The notes below the pieces were generated by a model. It was given only the letters and a program-made list of their open reading frames with translations, had not been told where the DNA came from and made no database searches. A stretch of DNA of 47,791 bases from an uncultured Collinsella sp. (GTDB lineage Bacteria; Actinomycetota; Coriobacteriia; Coriobacteriales; Coriobacteriaceae): assembly GCA_902493535.1 (NCBI GenBank), contig CABUQG010000014.1:1-47791 (forward strand), given 5' to 3'. Shown one piece after another: positions 31,659-39,681 of the stretch. Position 1 is the first letter of the stretch; the number at the start of each line of letters is the position of its first letter. The position numbers and the translations under genes were made by a program.

Positions 31659-33028
31659 TAGCGAGGCTCGCCCACGACGGAGCCAGACAGATACCACGTC
31701 TTGGCGACATCAATATCAACATCGACAATCTTGCCGATAAGCTGATCGATGCTATAGCCAGCAGGAATCGGCGCATGCACCGTCTGGTTCTTAGGGCTCT
31801 TGCCCAGAAGGACAGCGTCGTTCTTCTTGCTCGTACCCTCAATAAGTGCAGGCACCACGGTGTGAAGTTCTCCCTGGTTATACTCGTGTGCCGTCGTCTC
31901 GATAACCTTGACCAGACGGTTAAAGCGCTCAAGGATAACCTCATGCGGGGTGGGATCATAAATCTCAGCTGCCGGGGTACCGGCGCGCTTGGAGTAAATA
32001 AACGTGTAGGCTTGGGCATAGCGCACAGTCTCGGCAAGCGACAGCGTCTGCTCAAAGTCTTCCTCGGTCTCGCCCGGGAAACCCACGATGATATCGGTCG
32101 AAAGCGCAATATCGGGCATACGGTTACGAATACGATCGACCAGGCCCAAATAATCCTCGCGCGTATAACGACGATTCATCTCTTTAAGAATGCGCGTAGA
32201 GCCCGACTGAACGGCCAGGTGAAGCTGCGGCATGACGGCAGGCGTCTCGGCCATAGCATCAATGGTCTCGGGCAGCAGATCCTTAGGATGAGAAGAGGTA
32301 AAGAAGATACGCTCTACGCCCGTATCGCCCACGGCGCGCAGCAGATCGGCAAAACGCGGCTTACCAAAGAGATCGCGACCGTAGGAGTTAACGTTTTGGC
32401 CCAGCAGCGTAATCTCGCGCACGCCCTGGCGCACGAGCCCGGTCACCTCATCGACAATCTCCTCGAAGGGACGGCTCTTCTCACGACCACGGACGTAGGG
32501 CACGATGCAGTACGTACAGAAGTTGTTGCAGCCCGTCATAATGGGCACCCATGCGTGATACTGCGTCTCGCGATGCCACGGCATACTCATGGCGTCGGTA
32601 TCCTCATGCTCATTCGTGCGGATATGGCGCTTGCCATCCAAAAACGCCTCGGCGATAAGCTCGGCCACGTGAGCAATAGAATGGGTGCCAAAAATGACGT
32701 TGACGTTATCGACGTTGGTGAGCAAGCCCTCGCCATCGCGCTGGGCGATGCAGCCGCCCACGGCGACCACGCGCTTACCCGAAGGCGAAGGAGGAAGGCT
32801 CTTGCAGGAATTGCACTGACCGTACAGGCGCGTATCGGCAGCCTCGCGCACACAGCACGTCATGAACACGACAATATCGGCATGCTCGAGATCGAGCGCC
32901 ATAAGACAGCCATATGAATCGAGCAAGCCACTCACGCGCTCGGAGTCGTGCTGGTTCATCTGACAGCCGAATGTGCGGATAAAGTAGGTTTTACCGGCAA
33001 GAATATCGCGTACGGAACGCTGGTCCAT
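31658..33028 (-). CDS. miaB: tRNA-2-methylthio-N6-dimethylallyladenosine synthase
   Basis: A 456-residue radical SAM methylthiotransferase acting on i6A37. The N-terminal UPF0004 domain starts FIRTFGCQMNQHDSERV (C22) with further cluster cysteines at FMTCCV and a later VGGCIA. The radical SAM motif is CNNFCTYC. SDHPKDL-like SSHPKDLLPE and the TRAM domain (VVPALIEGTSKKNDAVL to the end) follow. AGGATG serves as ribosome site. Confidence 0.96.
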   Translation of the reverse strand: MDQRSVRDILAGKTYFIRTFGCQMNQHDSERVSGLLDSYGCLMALDLEHADIVVFMTCCVREAADTRLYGQCNSCKSLPPSPSGKRVVAVGGCIAQRDGEGLLTNVDNVNVIFGTHSIAHVAELIAEAFLDGKRHIRTNEHEDTDAMSMPWHRETQYHAWVPIMTGCNNFCTYCIVPYVRGREKSRPFEEIVDEVTGLVRQGVREITLLGQNVNSYGRDLFGKPRFADLLRAVGDTGVERIFFTSSHPKDLLPETIDAMAETPAVMPQLHLAVQSGSTRILKEMNRRYTREDYLGLVDRIRNRMPDIALSTDIIVGFPGETEEDFEQTLSLAETVRYAQAYTFIYSKRAGTPAAEIYDPTPHEVILERFNRLVKVIETTAHEYNQGELHTVVPALIEGTSKKNDAVLLGKSPKNQTVHAPIPAGYSIDQLIGKIVDVDIDVAKTWYLSGSVVGEPR

Positions 33029-33093
33029 GAGCTTACATCCTAACGATGGTATCGACGGGGCGCATAGGTGCTACAAGCGTGCAGGTGGATCGT

Positions 33094-33411
33094 TTACGCA
33101 ACAGGCTTAACGTCGTCCATGACGACGTTATCCATAGCAGCCCGATTAATCTGGTGAACGTAGATAGAGAGACGGATTGCCGTGCGCGACTCCCCGTTAA
33201 TGAGGATGTCGGAGAACACCGGCGCGCAGGAGACATCAAAGCCGGTCGGAATCAGAAAGCCGCGCGCAATGGCAACGGCCTTGATGGCCTGGTTGACGGC
33301 ACCGGCGCCGACGCACTGAATGTTGACGGGGACGCCATCTTTGACCATTCCGGCAATGGCGCCGGCAACGGACGCGGGCGATGATTTGCTTGATACCTTC
33401 AGGCAATCCAT
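33094..33411 (-). CDS. spoVS: Stage V sporulation protein S-like (SpoVS)
   Basis: A 105-residue Alba-like nucleic-acid-binding protein. KVSSKSSPASVAGAIAG, VGAGAVNQAIKAVAIARG and ESRTAIRLSIYV are the family signatures. The ATG at 33411, after GCAGGAG, fits the normal N-terminus. Despite its name the family occurs in non-sporulating bacteria, and no other sporulation gene is seen here. It lies between miaB and the GHKL ATPase/rny genes, much as in Bacillus, where spoVS follows rny-ymdB. Its promoter shares a sequence with that of rny. Confidence 0.93.
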   Translation of the reverse strand: MDCLKVSSKSSPASVAGAIAGMVKDGVPVNIQCVGAGAVNQAIKAVAIARGFLIPTGFDVSCAPVFSDILINGESRTAIRLSIYVHQINRAAMDNVVMDDVKPVA

Positions 33412-33434
33412 GAAGAAACTCCTGCGTTTAAAAG

Positions 33435-33457
33435 TACGTTTTAACTGCAATAACTGT
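33435..33457 (-). promoter_or_regulatory. spoVS promoter region with a sequence shared with rny
   Basis: On the plus strand this reads TACGTTTTAACTGCAATAAC followed by TGT. It is nearly identical to 36294-36315 before rny. By alignment it would occupy the spacer between weak -35 (GATACA) and -10 (TACTTT) boxes on the minus strand. A small hairpin (TACCGAG/CTCGGTA, about 33463-33480) lies between it and the ATPase stop. Confidence 0.5.
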
Positions 33458-33485
33458 ATCGTACCGAGCGGACTCGGTAAAGATT

Positions 33486-34571
33486 TTATTCCTCTTTGGC
33501 AAGATCGAACGTCACCGTGATGCGATCACGCGAAACGCGAATCTTAGGGTCGCCGCACAGATTGAGGTAATACCGGGCAGCGAGGTCGTTAAAGTCACGC
33601 TCGACCGCACGCGAAAACTGCGCCATATCATCCTTGGCGATGCGAAGACCTCGACGGTCCTTGGCAAGATCGACGGGAGCCGGCGTATGCGAGGTGGAAT
33701 CACGCTCGCGCAGCAGGCGCGCGGTCACGCCGCGAACGGGCTTAATCTGTCCCGACAGAATACGGTGGGCAGTGCGCTCGGACATCTCGAGACCCAACCC
33801 GGAGCAGATCCGGATAAAGTCCTCGGCATCCGAGGCAAGGCCCAAACGATCGATAACCGGAAGCTCACACTCGTCATCGATAAAGAGCAGGCGCGACGTA
33901 TCGAGACGACTCGAAGCCTGAGCGTACAGGGTCGCAGCGATCTCGGACGGAGAGCCCAGATACACATCGCAGCAACGCAGCTCCTCGAGGGCAAACTCAC
34001 ACGCAGCGCGAATGATGTTGTGAGGACCGCGAGCGCATACATAGCGGCCGTCTTCGTCTTTAACCGCCTGAGGCCAGCTCGACTGGTCGGCGCGCTCACC
34101 CAAGCGATCGGTGGCAACGCACACCTTAAACGCGGAACCCAAATCGACGCCCGATGTAACAACGCGTGCCTCATCCGTGTTCTGCTTGATAGAGAACAGC
34201 GCCATACCACGACCGTGAACACCCCAACGGTCCATTTTCATGCTCTCGAGCTTGGAGGTAACACGGGCATCAAAGATACGCTCCTGCATATCCTGCGGCA
34301 CACCCGAACCATTATCCAGGAAGAGGAGGGTGCGAACACCCTCCTCCTTGGTCGTAGCAAGATAGACCTTATCGGCTCCGGCATCACGGGCATTACGCAG
34401 CATCTCGATGACAATGTCCTCTACATGCTGAATGTCATGCTTGGCCTGACGGCGCTCGGCCTCCGAAACGCGGAGGCGGACATACCCCTCGCCAAGGTTT
34501 TCCTCGACGCGAAGGTTGCCCTCCCCCGACATCGACGCGATAAAAGAGATAAGCTCGTTCGCGTCGTTCAT
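33486..34571 (-). CDS. GHKL (HATPase) domain protein coupled to rny
   Basis: A 361-residue protein with an N-terminal GHKL ATPase domain: N box EMLRNARDAGAD, G1 box LLFLDNGSGVP, and G2-like GVHGRGMALFSI, where the lid lies. No histidine-kinase dimerisation domain, membrane segment or MutL/GyrB transducer is evident. The C-terminal half is unassigned, with an SERTAHRILSGQIKPVRG segment that looks like a small helical DNA- or RNA-binding region. The ATG at 34571 comes one base after the rny stop; a GTG at 34595 is an alternative start. Co-translation with RNase Y suggests a link to RNA turnover, but no function is known to me. Confidence 0.78.
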   Translation of the reverse strand: MNDANELISFIASMSGEGNLRVEENLGEGYVRLRVSEAERRQAKHDIQHVEDIVIEMLRNARDAGADKVYLATTKEEGVRTLLFLDNGSGVPQDMQERIFDARVTSKLESMKMDRWGVHGRGMALFSIKQNTDEARVVTSGVDLGSAFKVCVATDRLGERADQSSWPQAVKDEDGRYVCARGPHNIIRAACEFALEELRCCDVYLGSPSEIAATLYAQASSRLDTSRLLFIDDECELPVIDRLGLASDAEDFIRICSGLGLEMSERTAHRILSGQIKPVRGVTARLLRERDSTSHTPAPVDLAKDRRGLRIAKDDMAQFSRAVERDFNDLAARYYLNLCGDPKIRVSRDRITVTFDLAKEE

Positions 34572-34572
34572 G

Positions 34573-36123
34573 TTATTTAGCGATATCGACGGCACGGCTC
34601 TCGCGAATCACGACAACGCGCACCTGACCGGGATACTCCATCTCTTCCTCGATCTGATGGGCGATATCGTGCGCAAGCACTGTGGACTGGGCATCGGAGA
34701 TCTTGTCCGGCTGAACCATGACATGGACCTCGCGACCGGCCTGCATGGCATAGGTGCGCTCGACGCCGTCGTGAGAATTGGCGATCTCCTCGAGCTTCTC
34801 AAGACGCTTGATGTAGTTCTCGGCCGACTCGCGGCGGGCGCCGGGACGAGAAGCGGAAACGGCATCGGCAGCCTGGACCAGAACGTCGAGCACCGTGTTG
34901 GGATCGACGTCGGCATGATGGGCCTCGATCGCGTGGACGATAACGGGCTTCTCGCCATAACGGCGGGCAAGCTCGGCGCCAATGACGGCATGCGGACCCT
35001 CGACGTCGTGGTCGATGGCCTTGCCCAGGTCGTGCAGAAGACCGGCACGCTTGGCGGTCACAACGTCCAGACCAAGCTCGGAGGCCATAACGCCGCACAG
35101 GTCAGAAACCTCAAGCGAGTGCTGCAGAACGTTCTGACCAAACGAGGTGCGGTAGCGAAGAGCACCCAGGGTCTTGACGATCTCGGGATGCAGGTCGTGG
35201 ATACCGGTATCGAAGGCAGCCTGCTCGCCAGCCTCGCGCACACGCTGCTGAACCAAATCGGCGGCCTTGTGATACATCTCCTCGATGCGGGCAGGGTGAA
35301 TACGACCGTCGGCAATGAGGTTCTCGAGCGCCACGCGGGCGGTCTCACGACGGACCGGATCGAAGCTCGAAAGCACGACGGTCTCGGGGGTGTCGTCAAT
35401 CACGAGGTTGACGCCGGACACCTGCTCAAAGGTGCGGATGTTGCGACCCTCGCGACCGATGATGCGACCCTTGAGGTCATCGGAGGGAATATGCACGGAA
35501 GTGACGGTGACCTCGGCGGTATGGTCGGCGGCGCAACGCTGAATCGCCAGGGAGAGAATCTCCTGGGCGGTCTTGTGGCACTCGGCGCGGACCTGCTGCT
35601 CGGACTCACGGATGATGGTAGCCGCCTCGTGGGTAACCTCGCCGCGGACCTTGTCGAGCAGCTCCTTGTGAGCGTCCTCGCGCGTAAGGTCGGCAATACG
35701 CTCGAGCTCGGAGGTCTGCTTGGCGCAGAGCTCCTCAAGCTCGCGAGAGCGCTTCTCGACCTGACCGGCCTGGCTGGACAGCTGGTGCTCGCGTTTATCG
35801 AGCGCATCGTTGCGACGATCGAGCGATTCCTCGCGCTGCATCACGCGGTTTTCGAGCGTGCGAATCTCGCTCTTACGCTGCTTGTCCTCGGCCTCGGCGG
35901 CCTGCTTGTTCTTGATGATCTCTTCCTTGGCCTCGAGCAGAGCCTCTTTTTTGAGGGTCTCGGCCTGACGCTTTGCATCACCGATCAGGGACTCTGCCTG
36001 CGCGTGTGCCGACTGAATCTTTTCGTCGGCCTCGTGAAGACTACCCTGCTTGGCGGTGCGCATGTAGGCAATGGCGGCGATGGCACCCAAAACGAGGCCA
36101 ACGAGCGCTGCAATGATAGGCAT
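34573..36123 (-). CDS. rny: Ribonuclease Y
   Basis: A 516-residue membrane-bound endoribonuclease that starts mRNA decay. An N-terminal membrane helix (residues about 3-20), a long charged coiled coil (about 25-200), a KH domain (IIGREGRNIRTFE) and an HD domain (LLHDLGKAIDHD) are in the normal order. Ribosome site AAAGGAG. It has its own promoter 160 bases upstream and a hairpin in the leader. RNase J at 45894-47564 is the other main decay enzyme here. Confidence 0.97.
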   Translation of the reverse strand: MPIIAALVGLVLGAIAAIAYMRTAKQGSLHEADEKIQSAHAQAESLIGDAKRQAETLKKEALLEAKEEIIKNKQAAEAEDKQRKSEIRTLENRVMQREESLDRRNDALDKREHQLSSQAGQVEKRSRELEELCAKQTSELERIADLTREDAHKELLDKVRGEVTHEAATIIRESEQQVRAECHKTAQEILSLAIQRCAADHTAEVTVTSVHIPSDDLKGRIIGREGRNIRTFEQVSGVNLVIDDTPETVVLSSFDPVRRETARVALENLIADGRIHPARIEEMYHKAADLVQQRVREAGEQAAFDTGIHDLHPEIVKTLGALRYRTSFGQNVLQHSLEVSDLCGVMASELGLDVVTAKRAGLLHDLGKAIDHDVEGPHAVIGAELARRYGEKPVIVHAIEAHHADVDPNTVLDVLVQAADAVSASRPGARRESAENYIKRLEKLEEIANSHDGVERTYAMQAGREVHVMVQPDKISDAQSTVLAHDIAHQIEEEMEYPGQVRVVVIRESRAVDIAK

Positions 36124-36158
36124 GCTTACTCCTTTTTATGGATTCGTTACACAGCAAA

Positions 36159-36184
36159 GCGAGCCGTCCTTACGAACGGCTCGC
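36159..36184 (-). promoter_or_regulatory. Hairpin in the rny leader
   Basis: GCGAGCCGT (36159-36167) pairs exactly with ACGGCTCGC (36176-36184) around 8 bases. On the minus strand TTTGCTGTG follows. It sits between the rny promoter and start codon, so it could be a weak attenuator or a feedback site. Confidence 0.5.
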
Positions 36185-36289
36185 GACATTTGAGTAATAT
36201 GGGCGCAGCTTATGCGGGTCGGATACAGATAAACATATAAACAAACTCATCACAGATGAGCACATATCACAAAGCAAATGACGGTATTT

Positions 36290-36318
36290 ATCCTACGTTG
36301 AACTGCAACAACTGTCAA
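36290..36318 (-). promoter_or_regulatory. rny promoter
   Basis: On the minus strand a perfect -35 TTGACA (36313-36318) and a -10 TAGGAT (36290-36295) are separated by 17 bases. The spacer holds the sequence shared with the spoVS region. The leader to the rny ATG is about 160 bases. The remaining sequence to recX shows no gene. Confidence 0.75.
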
Positions 36319-36380
36319 ATAAACGCGCCCGGCACGGCGCCAATCGAGCGGTGAACGGCAAGGGCGTAACAGGTGCACGT

Positions 36381-37073
36381 TTACACGGCACACTCCTCGC
36401 TTAAGGCATCGAGACGTGCCTTAACGGCATCGGCGGCGATGTGATATGAAAAACCCTTACCCATCAAAAACCTGACGAGCTTTTCGAATGCACGCGCCTC
36501 GGGAATGCGACGTTTAGCGAGCAAGGCCGATGCACGAGTCAAGTCGTCATCCACGGTAAAATACGCCTCGGGATACCCGGGGATATCGTCAAGCACGACA
36601 TGACGACGCTTGAGCTCAACCTCGATCTTGCGCTGCCCCCAGCCGCGACGTTTGCGCTCTTCGATGAAATACGAGCAAAAACGGTTCTCGTCCAAAAATC
36701 GATACTCGGTCGCTCGAGCAACGGCAAAATCGATCGCAGGCTGTCGAAAGCCATAGCGAGCCAACTTATCCCGTACCTCGCCCGTGGCATGATCGCGGCG
36801 CGAAAGCATCTCGGTCACCATGGTGAGTGCACATTTGCGTTCGATAAGCTGCACCGCCTCGCGAAAGTCATCCCAATCACAGGGAAGATCGGGGCGGTTC
36901 TTAACGTACAGGCGCGCCACGCGCACGGGAATCCAAATGGAACGTTCGAATCCGCCCTCGAGATCGCAATCGATATGCGCACAGGGCTTTTTAGACGCAT
37001 AACCGCTCGAGAACGAGGAGGCCGCTTTCTTATCGGGAAAGACGACCGTGGCCTCGGTCACCGTATACGACAT
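36381..37073 (-). CDS. recX: Regulatory protein RecX
   Basis: A 230-residue RecX, an inhibitor and modulator of RecA filaments. The RecX core begins about residue 80 with MLSRRDHATGEVRDKLARYG and FLDENRFCSYFIEERKRRGWG, and ends with helix repeats (KLVRFLMGKGFSYHIA). The N-terminal 75 residues are an extension with a cysteine pair (KKPCAHIDCD). It lies 11 bases after recA and is expected on the same SOS transcript. Confidence 0.92.
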   Translation of the reverse strand: MSYTVTEATVVFPDKKAASSFSSGYASKKPCAHIDCDLEGGFERSIWIPVRVARLYVKNRPDLPCDWDDFREAVQLIERKCALTMVTEMLSRRDHATGEVRDKLARYGFRQPAIDFAVARATEYRFLDENRFCSYFIEERKRRGWGQRKIEVELKRRHVVLDDIPGYPEAYFTVDDDLTRASALLAKRRIPEARAFEKLVRFLMGKGFSYHIAADAVKARLDALSEECAV

Positions 37074-37084
37074 GTCAGCATCCG

Positions 37085-38233
37085 CTACTCGTCGTCATCG
37101 TCGAGCATTGCGGAGCCATCGATGGCGTACAGCTCATCAAACTCCTCGGGGGCGGGCTGATCGGTCAACTCAACCTCGGAGGGGGCATCATCGTCATACT
37201 CAAGGCCGCAGGCAAGGCGAACCTTGTGCTCGATCTCGTCGGCGCAATCGGGGTGCTCGCGCAGGAACGTCTTGGCGGCCTCGCGACCGTTGCCGAGCTT
37301 GTCCTCGCCATAGGCAAACCAGGACCCCATCTTTTTGCAAATGCCGCACTCAACGGCCATATCCAGAATCGAGCCCTCTTTGGAGATGCCGGTGCCGTAC
37401 ATAATGTCAAACTCGGCCGAGCGGAACGGAGCGGCCACCTTGTTCTTAACGACCTTGGCGCGCACGCGATTACCGATAACCTCGTCCTTGAGCTTGATGG
37501 TATCGATTTTGCGAATATCGATTCGCACGGAAGAGAAGAACTTGAGCGCACGGCCGCCCGTGGTGGTCTCGGGGTTACCGAACATGACGCCGATCTTCTC
37601 GCGCAGTTGGTTAATGAAGATGCAGGTCGTGTTGGACTTGGCAAGCGAGCCGGCAAGCTTGCGGAGCGCCTGGCTCATCAAGCGAGCCTGCAGACCCACC
37701 GTCGTGTCACCGATCTCGCCCTCGATCTCGGCACGCGGAGTCAAGGCGGCAACAGAGTCGACGACGATGGCGTCGATGGCACCGGAGCGCACAAGCATAT
37801 CGACGATCTCGAGCGCCTGCTCGCCCGTATCGGGCTGGGAAATCAAGACCTCATCGATATCAACACCGATGCGCGCGGCATAGGTGGGATCAAGCGCGTG
37901 CTCGGCATCGATAAATGCCACAACGCCGCCCATGGCCTGCGCCTCTGCAAGGATCTCGAGCGAAAGCGTTGTCTTACCGGAGGACTCGGGGCCATAAATC
38001 TCGACGATACGGCCGCGCGGAACGCCGCCGATACCCAAGGCGGCATCGAGCGCCAGAGAGCCCGTCGGAATAGCCTCGACCTCGAGCTCCGGACCGCCGT
38101 CGCCATACCTCATAATAGAGCCCTGGCCGAACTTCTTCTCGATCTCGGCCTTGGTGGTGGCGATCATCTCATCGCGCTCTTTACCCGTCGTGCGAGCATG
38201 AACGGTACGTACGGGACCTGAATTCTTGGCCAT
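37085..38233 (-). CDS. recA: Recombinase RecA
   Basis: A 382-residue strand-exchange protein. Walker A GPESSGKTTL, the LISQPDTGEQALEI region, MSQALRKLAG, NQLREKIGVMFGNPETTTGG and a short acidic C-terminus (MLDDDDE). The ATG at 38233 has AGGAGGG upstream. Promoter TTGACC-17-TATTAT carries a perfect LexA box in its spacer, so SOS control is well supported. Confidence 0.98.
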   Translation of the reverse strand: MAKNSGPVRTVHARTTGKERDEMIATTKAEIEKKFGQGSIMRYGDGGPELEVEAIPTGSLALDAALGIGGVPRGRIVEIYGPESSGKTTLSLEILAEAQAMGGVVAFIDAEHALDPTYAARIGVDIDEVLISQPDTGEQALEIVDMLVRSGAIDAIVVDSVAALTPRAEIEGEIGDTTVGLQARLMSQALRKLAGSLAKSNTTCIFINQLREKIGVMFGNPETTTGGRALKFFSSVRIDIRKIDTIKLKDEVIGNRVRAKVVKNKVAAPFRSAEFDIMYGTGISKEGSILDMAVECGICKKMGSWFAYGEDKLGNGREAAKTFLREHPDCADEIEHKVRLACGLEYDDDAPSEVELTDQPAPEEFDELYAIDGSAMLDDDDE

Positions 38234-38263
38234 GAATAGCCCTCCTCTTAACAACCTGCATCG

Positions 38264-38292
38264 ATAATAAACGAACGGCTGTTCGTGGTCAA
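38264..38292 (-). promoter_or_regulatory. recA promoter
   Basis: On the minus strand TTGACC (38287-38292) and TATTAT (38264-38269) have a 17-base spacer that contains the LexA box. Confidence 0.85.
38272..38285. promoter_or_regulatory. LexA box of recA
   Basis: CGAACGGCTGTTCG is a perfect CGAAC-N4-GTTCG site between the recA -35 and -10 boxes. Confidence 0.93.
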
Positions 38293-38333
38293 CCGTTCAG
38301 ATAAATCATATGCAGCCGACCTTTCCAAAACCC

Positions 38334-38371
38334 AACCAAACGCCGACCAAACACTGACCAAAATCTTGACC
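38334..38371. repeat. Helically phased ACCAAA repeats upstream of recA
   Basis: AACCAAA (38334), GACCAAA (38345) and GACCAAA (38356) recur every 11 bases, followed by GACC at 38368. On the recA strand they read TTTGGTC and begin about 40 bases upstream of the -35 box. Confidence 0.6.
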
Positions 38372-38459
38372 GCAGGCGAACCAAGAAAATCATGACGAGG
38401 AAAAATACGACAACTACCTGCACAAAGATAAAATTCGCCGGAGGTCCCTATCTCCACAA

Positions 38460-38483
38460 TTAAGGGGCCCGGAGGCCCCTTAA
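38460..38483 (-). terminator. Terminator after cinA
   Basis: A perfect 10-bp stem TTAAGGGGCC/GGCCCCTTAA with a 4-base loop, 8 bases after the cinA stop. The T-run is weak, so read-through into recA is possible. Confidence 0.7.
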
Positions 38484-38490
38484 AACACGT

Positions 38491-39021
38491 CTATTCCATA
38501 GGGTTGAGCACAAGGGCAATGCGACCCAATGCCTCCGTGACCGCATGGGCACGAACACACGAACGGTCGCCCTCATAGTGGCAGCGCACAGAGTCCACGA
38601 CCGGCACTCCCCCATCGGCGGAACGATGTGCCCAGCCAATATAGAAAGTGCCCGCCGGATCGTCCTCAGTGCCACCGCCGGGGCCGGCATAACCCGTTGC
38701 GCTCACTGCAATATCGCTCTGGTACAGCTCCAGCGAACCCGACGCCATCTCGCGCGCAGTTTGATGCGACACCGCGGTGTAGCGGTCGAGCGTCTCCTGC
38801 TCAACACCCAGCACGCGATGCTTAATCTCATCGCAATAGGTCACCACACCGCCACGCAGCACCGCCGAGGCGCCCGGGATATCGGCAATCGTCGATGCGA
38901 TCATACCCGCCGTCAGCGACTCAGCCGTCGAAACCGTCACGCCCCGAGCGCTCGCGCGCTCGACAATATCGCGCGCCAGCTCCTCATTGTGTGCGGAAAT
39001 CTGCTCAAAAGATTCCGTCAT
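38491..39021 (-). CDS. CinA C-terminal-type nicotinamide-nucleotide amidohydrolase
   Basis: A 176-residue stand-alone CinA_C/PncC domain that deamidates NMN to nicotinic acid mononucleotide. STAESLTAGMIASTIADIPG, GGVVTYCDEIKH and ATGYAGPGGGTEDDPAGT are diagnostic. The COG1058 half found in full-length CinA is missing, and nothing like it precedes the domain. The ATG at 39021 is preferred; a GTG at 39027 is possible. The pgsA-cinA-recA order is the common Gram-positive arrangement. Confidence 0.92.
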   Translation of the reverse strand: MTESFEQISAHNEELARDIVERASARGVTVSTAESLTAGMIASTIADIPGASAVLRGGVVTYCDEIKHRVLGVEQETLDRYTAVSHQTAREMASGSLELYQSDIAVSATGYAGPGGGTEDDPAGTFYIGWAHRSADGGVPVVDSVRCHYEGDRSCVRAHAVTEALGRIALVLNPME

Positions 39022-39033
39022 ACCCACCAGGAC

Positions 39034-39672
39034 CTAGACCGAAAAGACGATCTTGCGGCAGTTCCAGAAGTACTGGGCGCCCGAGATAACGGTCAGGACA
39101 ACGGCAACGGCGTACAGGAAGCGCGACACCGAGTAGATGCCGAGCGTCAGCGCCACCGGGCCAAGGTGCAAGCCGGCCATCGCAAAAACGCACAGGTAAC
39201 CGCAGATGGAGACCATCGTGGTTGCCGTCTTGTACTTGCCGAGCTTATCGGCCGCAACGACCACGCCGGCCGCACTCGCAACCATGCGTAGGGCGCTCAC
39301 CAGAAGCTCGCGGAACAGGATAATGAACACGGACCACACGGTCACCGCGTCAAAATCCAAGAACAGCAGCAGGGCCGAGAACACCAGCAGCTTATCGGCG
39401 ATAGGATCCAAGAACTTACCGAAGTCGGTGATCTCGTTGCGCGAGCGCGCCAGATAACCGTCGACCTTATCGGTGCACGACAGGATCACATACAGAATGA
39501 AGGCAGCGGCGGCGAGCGGGCCGTCAAAGATGCTCCAATCCGTACCGGCAACACTCGTGTGAGAAAGCGCCGAGACGATCATGAACACTGGGATAAAGAC
39601 GATGCGAACGCACGTCACGATGTTGGCGGGCGTCCAGACACTCGTCAGTTCCTTATTGCTCTCGTTTGCCAC
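39034..39672 (-). CDS. pgsA: CDP-diacylglycerol-glycerol-3-phosphate 3-phosphatidyltransferase
   Basis: A 212-residue membrane enzyme making phosphatidylglycerol phosphate. It opens TPANIVTCVRIVFIPVFM, and the catalytic motif runs from DKVDGYLARS to FLDPIADKL. Several hydrophobic helices fill the rest. Its place before cinA-recA supports the PgsA assignment over that of the paralogue at 18101. Confidence 0.93.
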   Translation of the reverse strand: MANESNKELTSVWTPANIVTCVRIVFIPVFMIVSALSHTSVAGTDWSIFDGPLAAAAFILYVILSCTDKVDGYLARSRNEITDFGKFLDPIADKLLVFSALLLFLDFDAVTVWSVFIILFRELLVSALRMVASAAGVVVAADKLGKYKTATTMVSICGYLCVFAMAGLHLGPVALTLGIYSVSRFLYAVAVVLTVISGAQYFWNCRKIVFSV

Positions 39673-39681
39673 GACGCTCTC

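Noticed and set aside
34516..36240. 574-residue plus-strand frame opposite rny
   Set aside because: It is antisense to a clear RNase Y with HD and KH motifs and shows no domain of its own.
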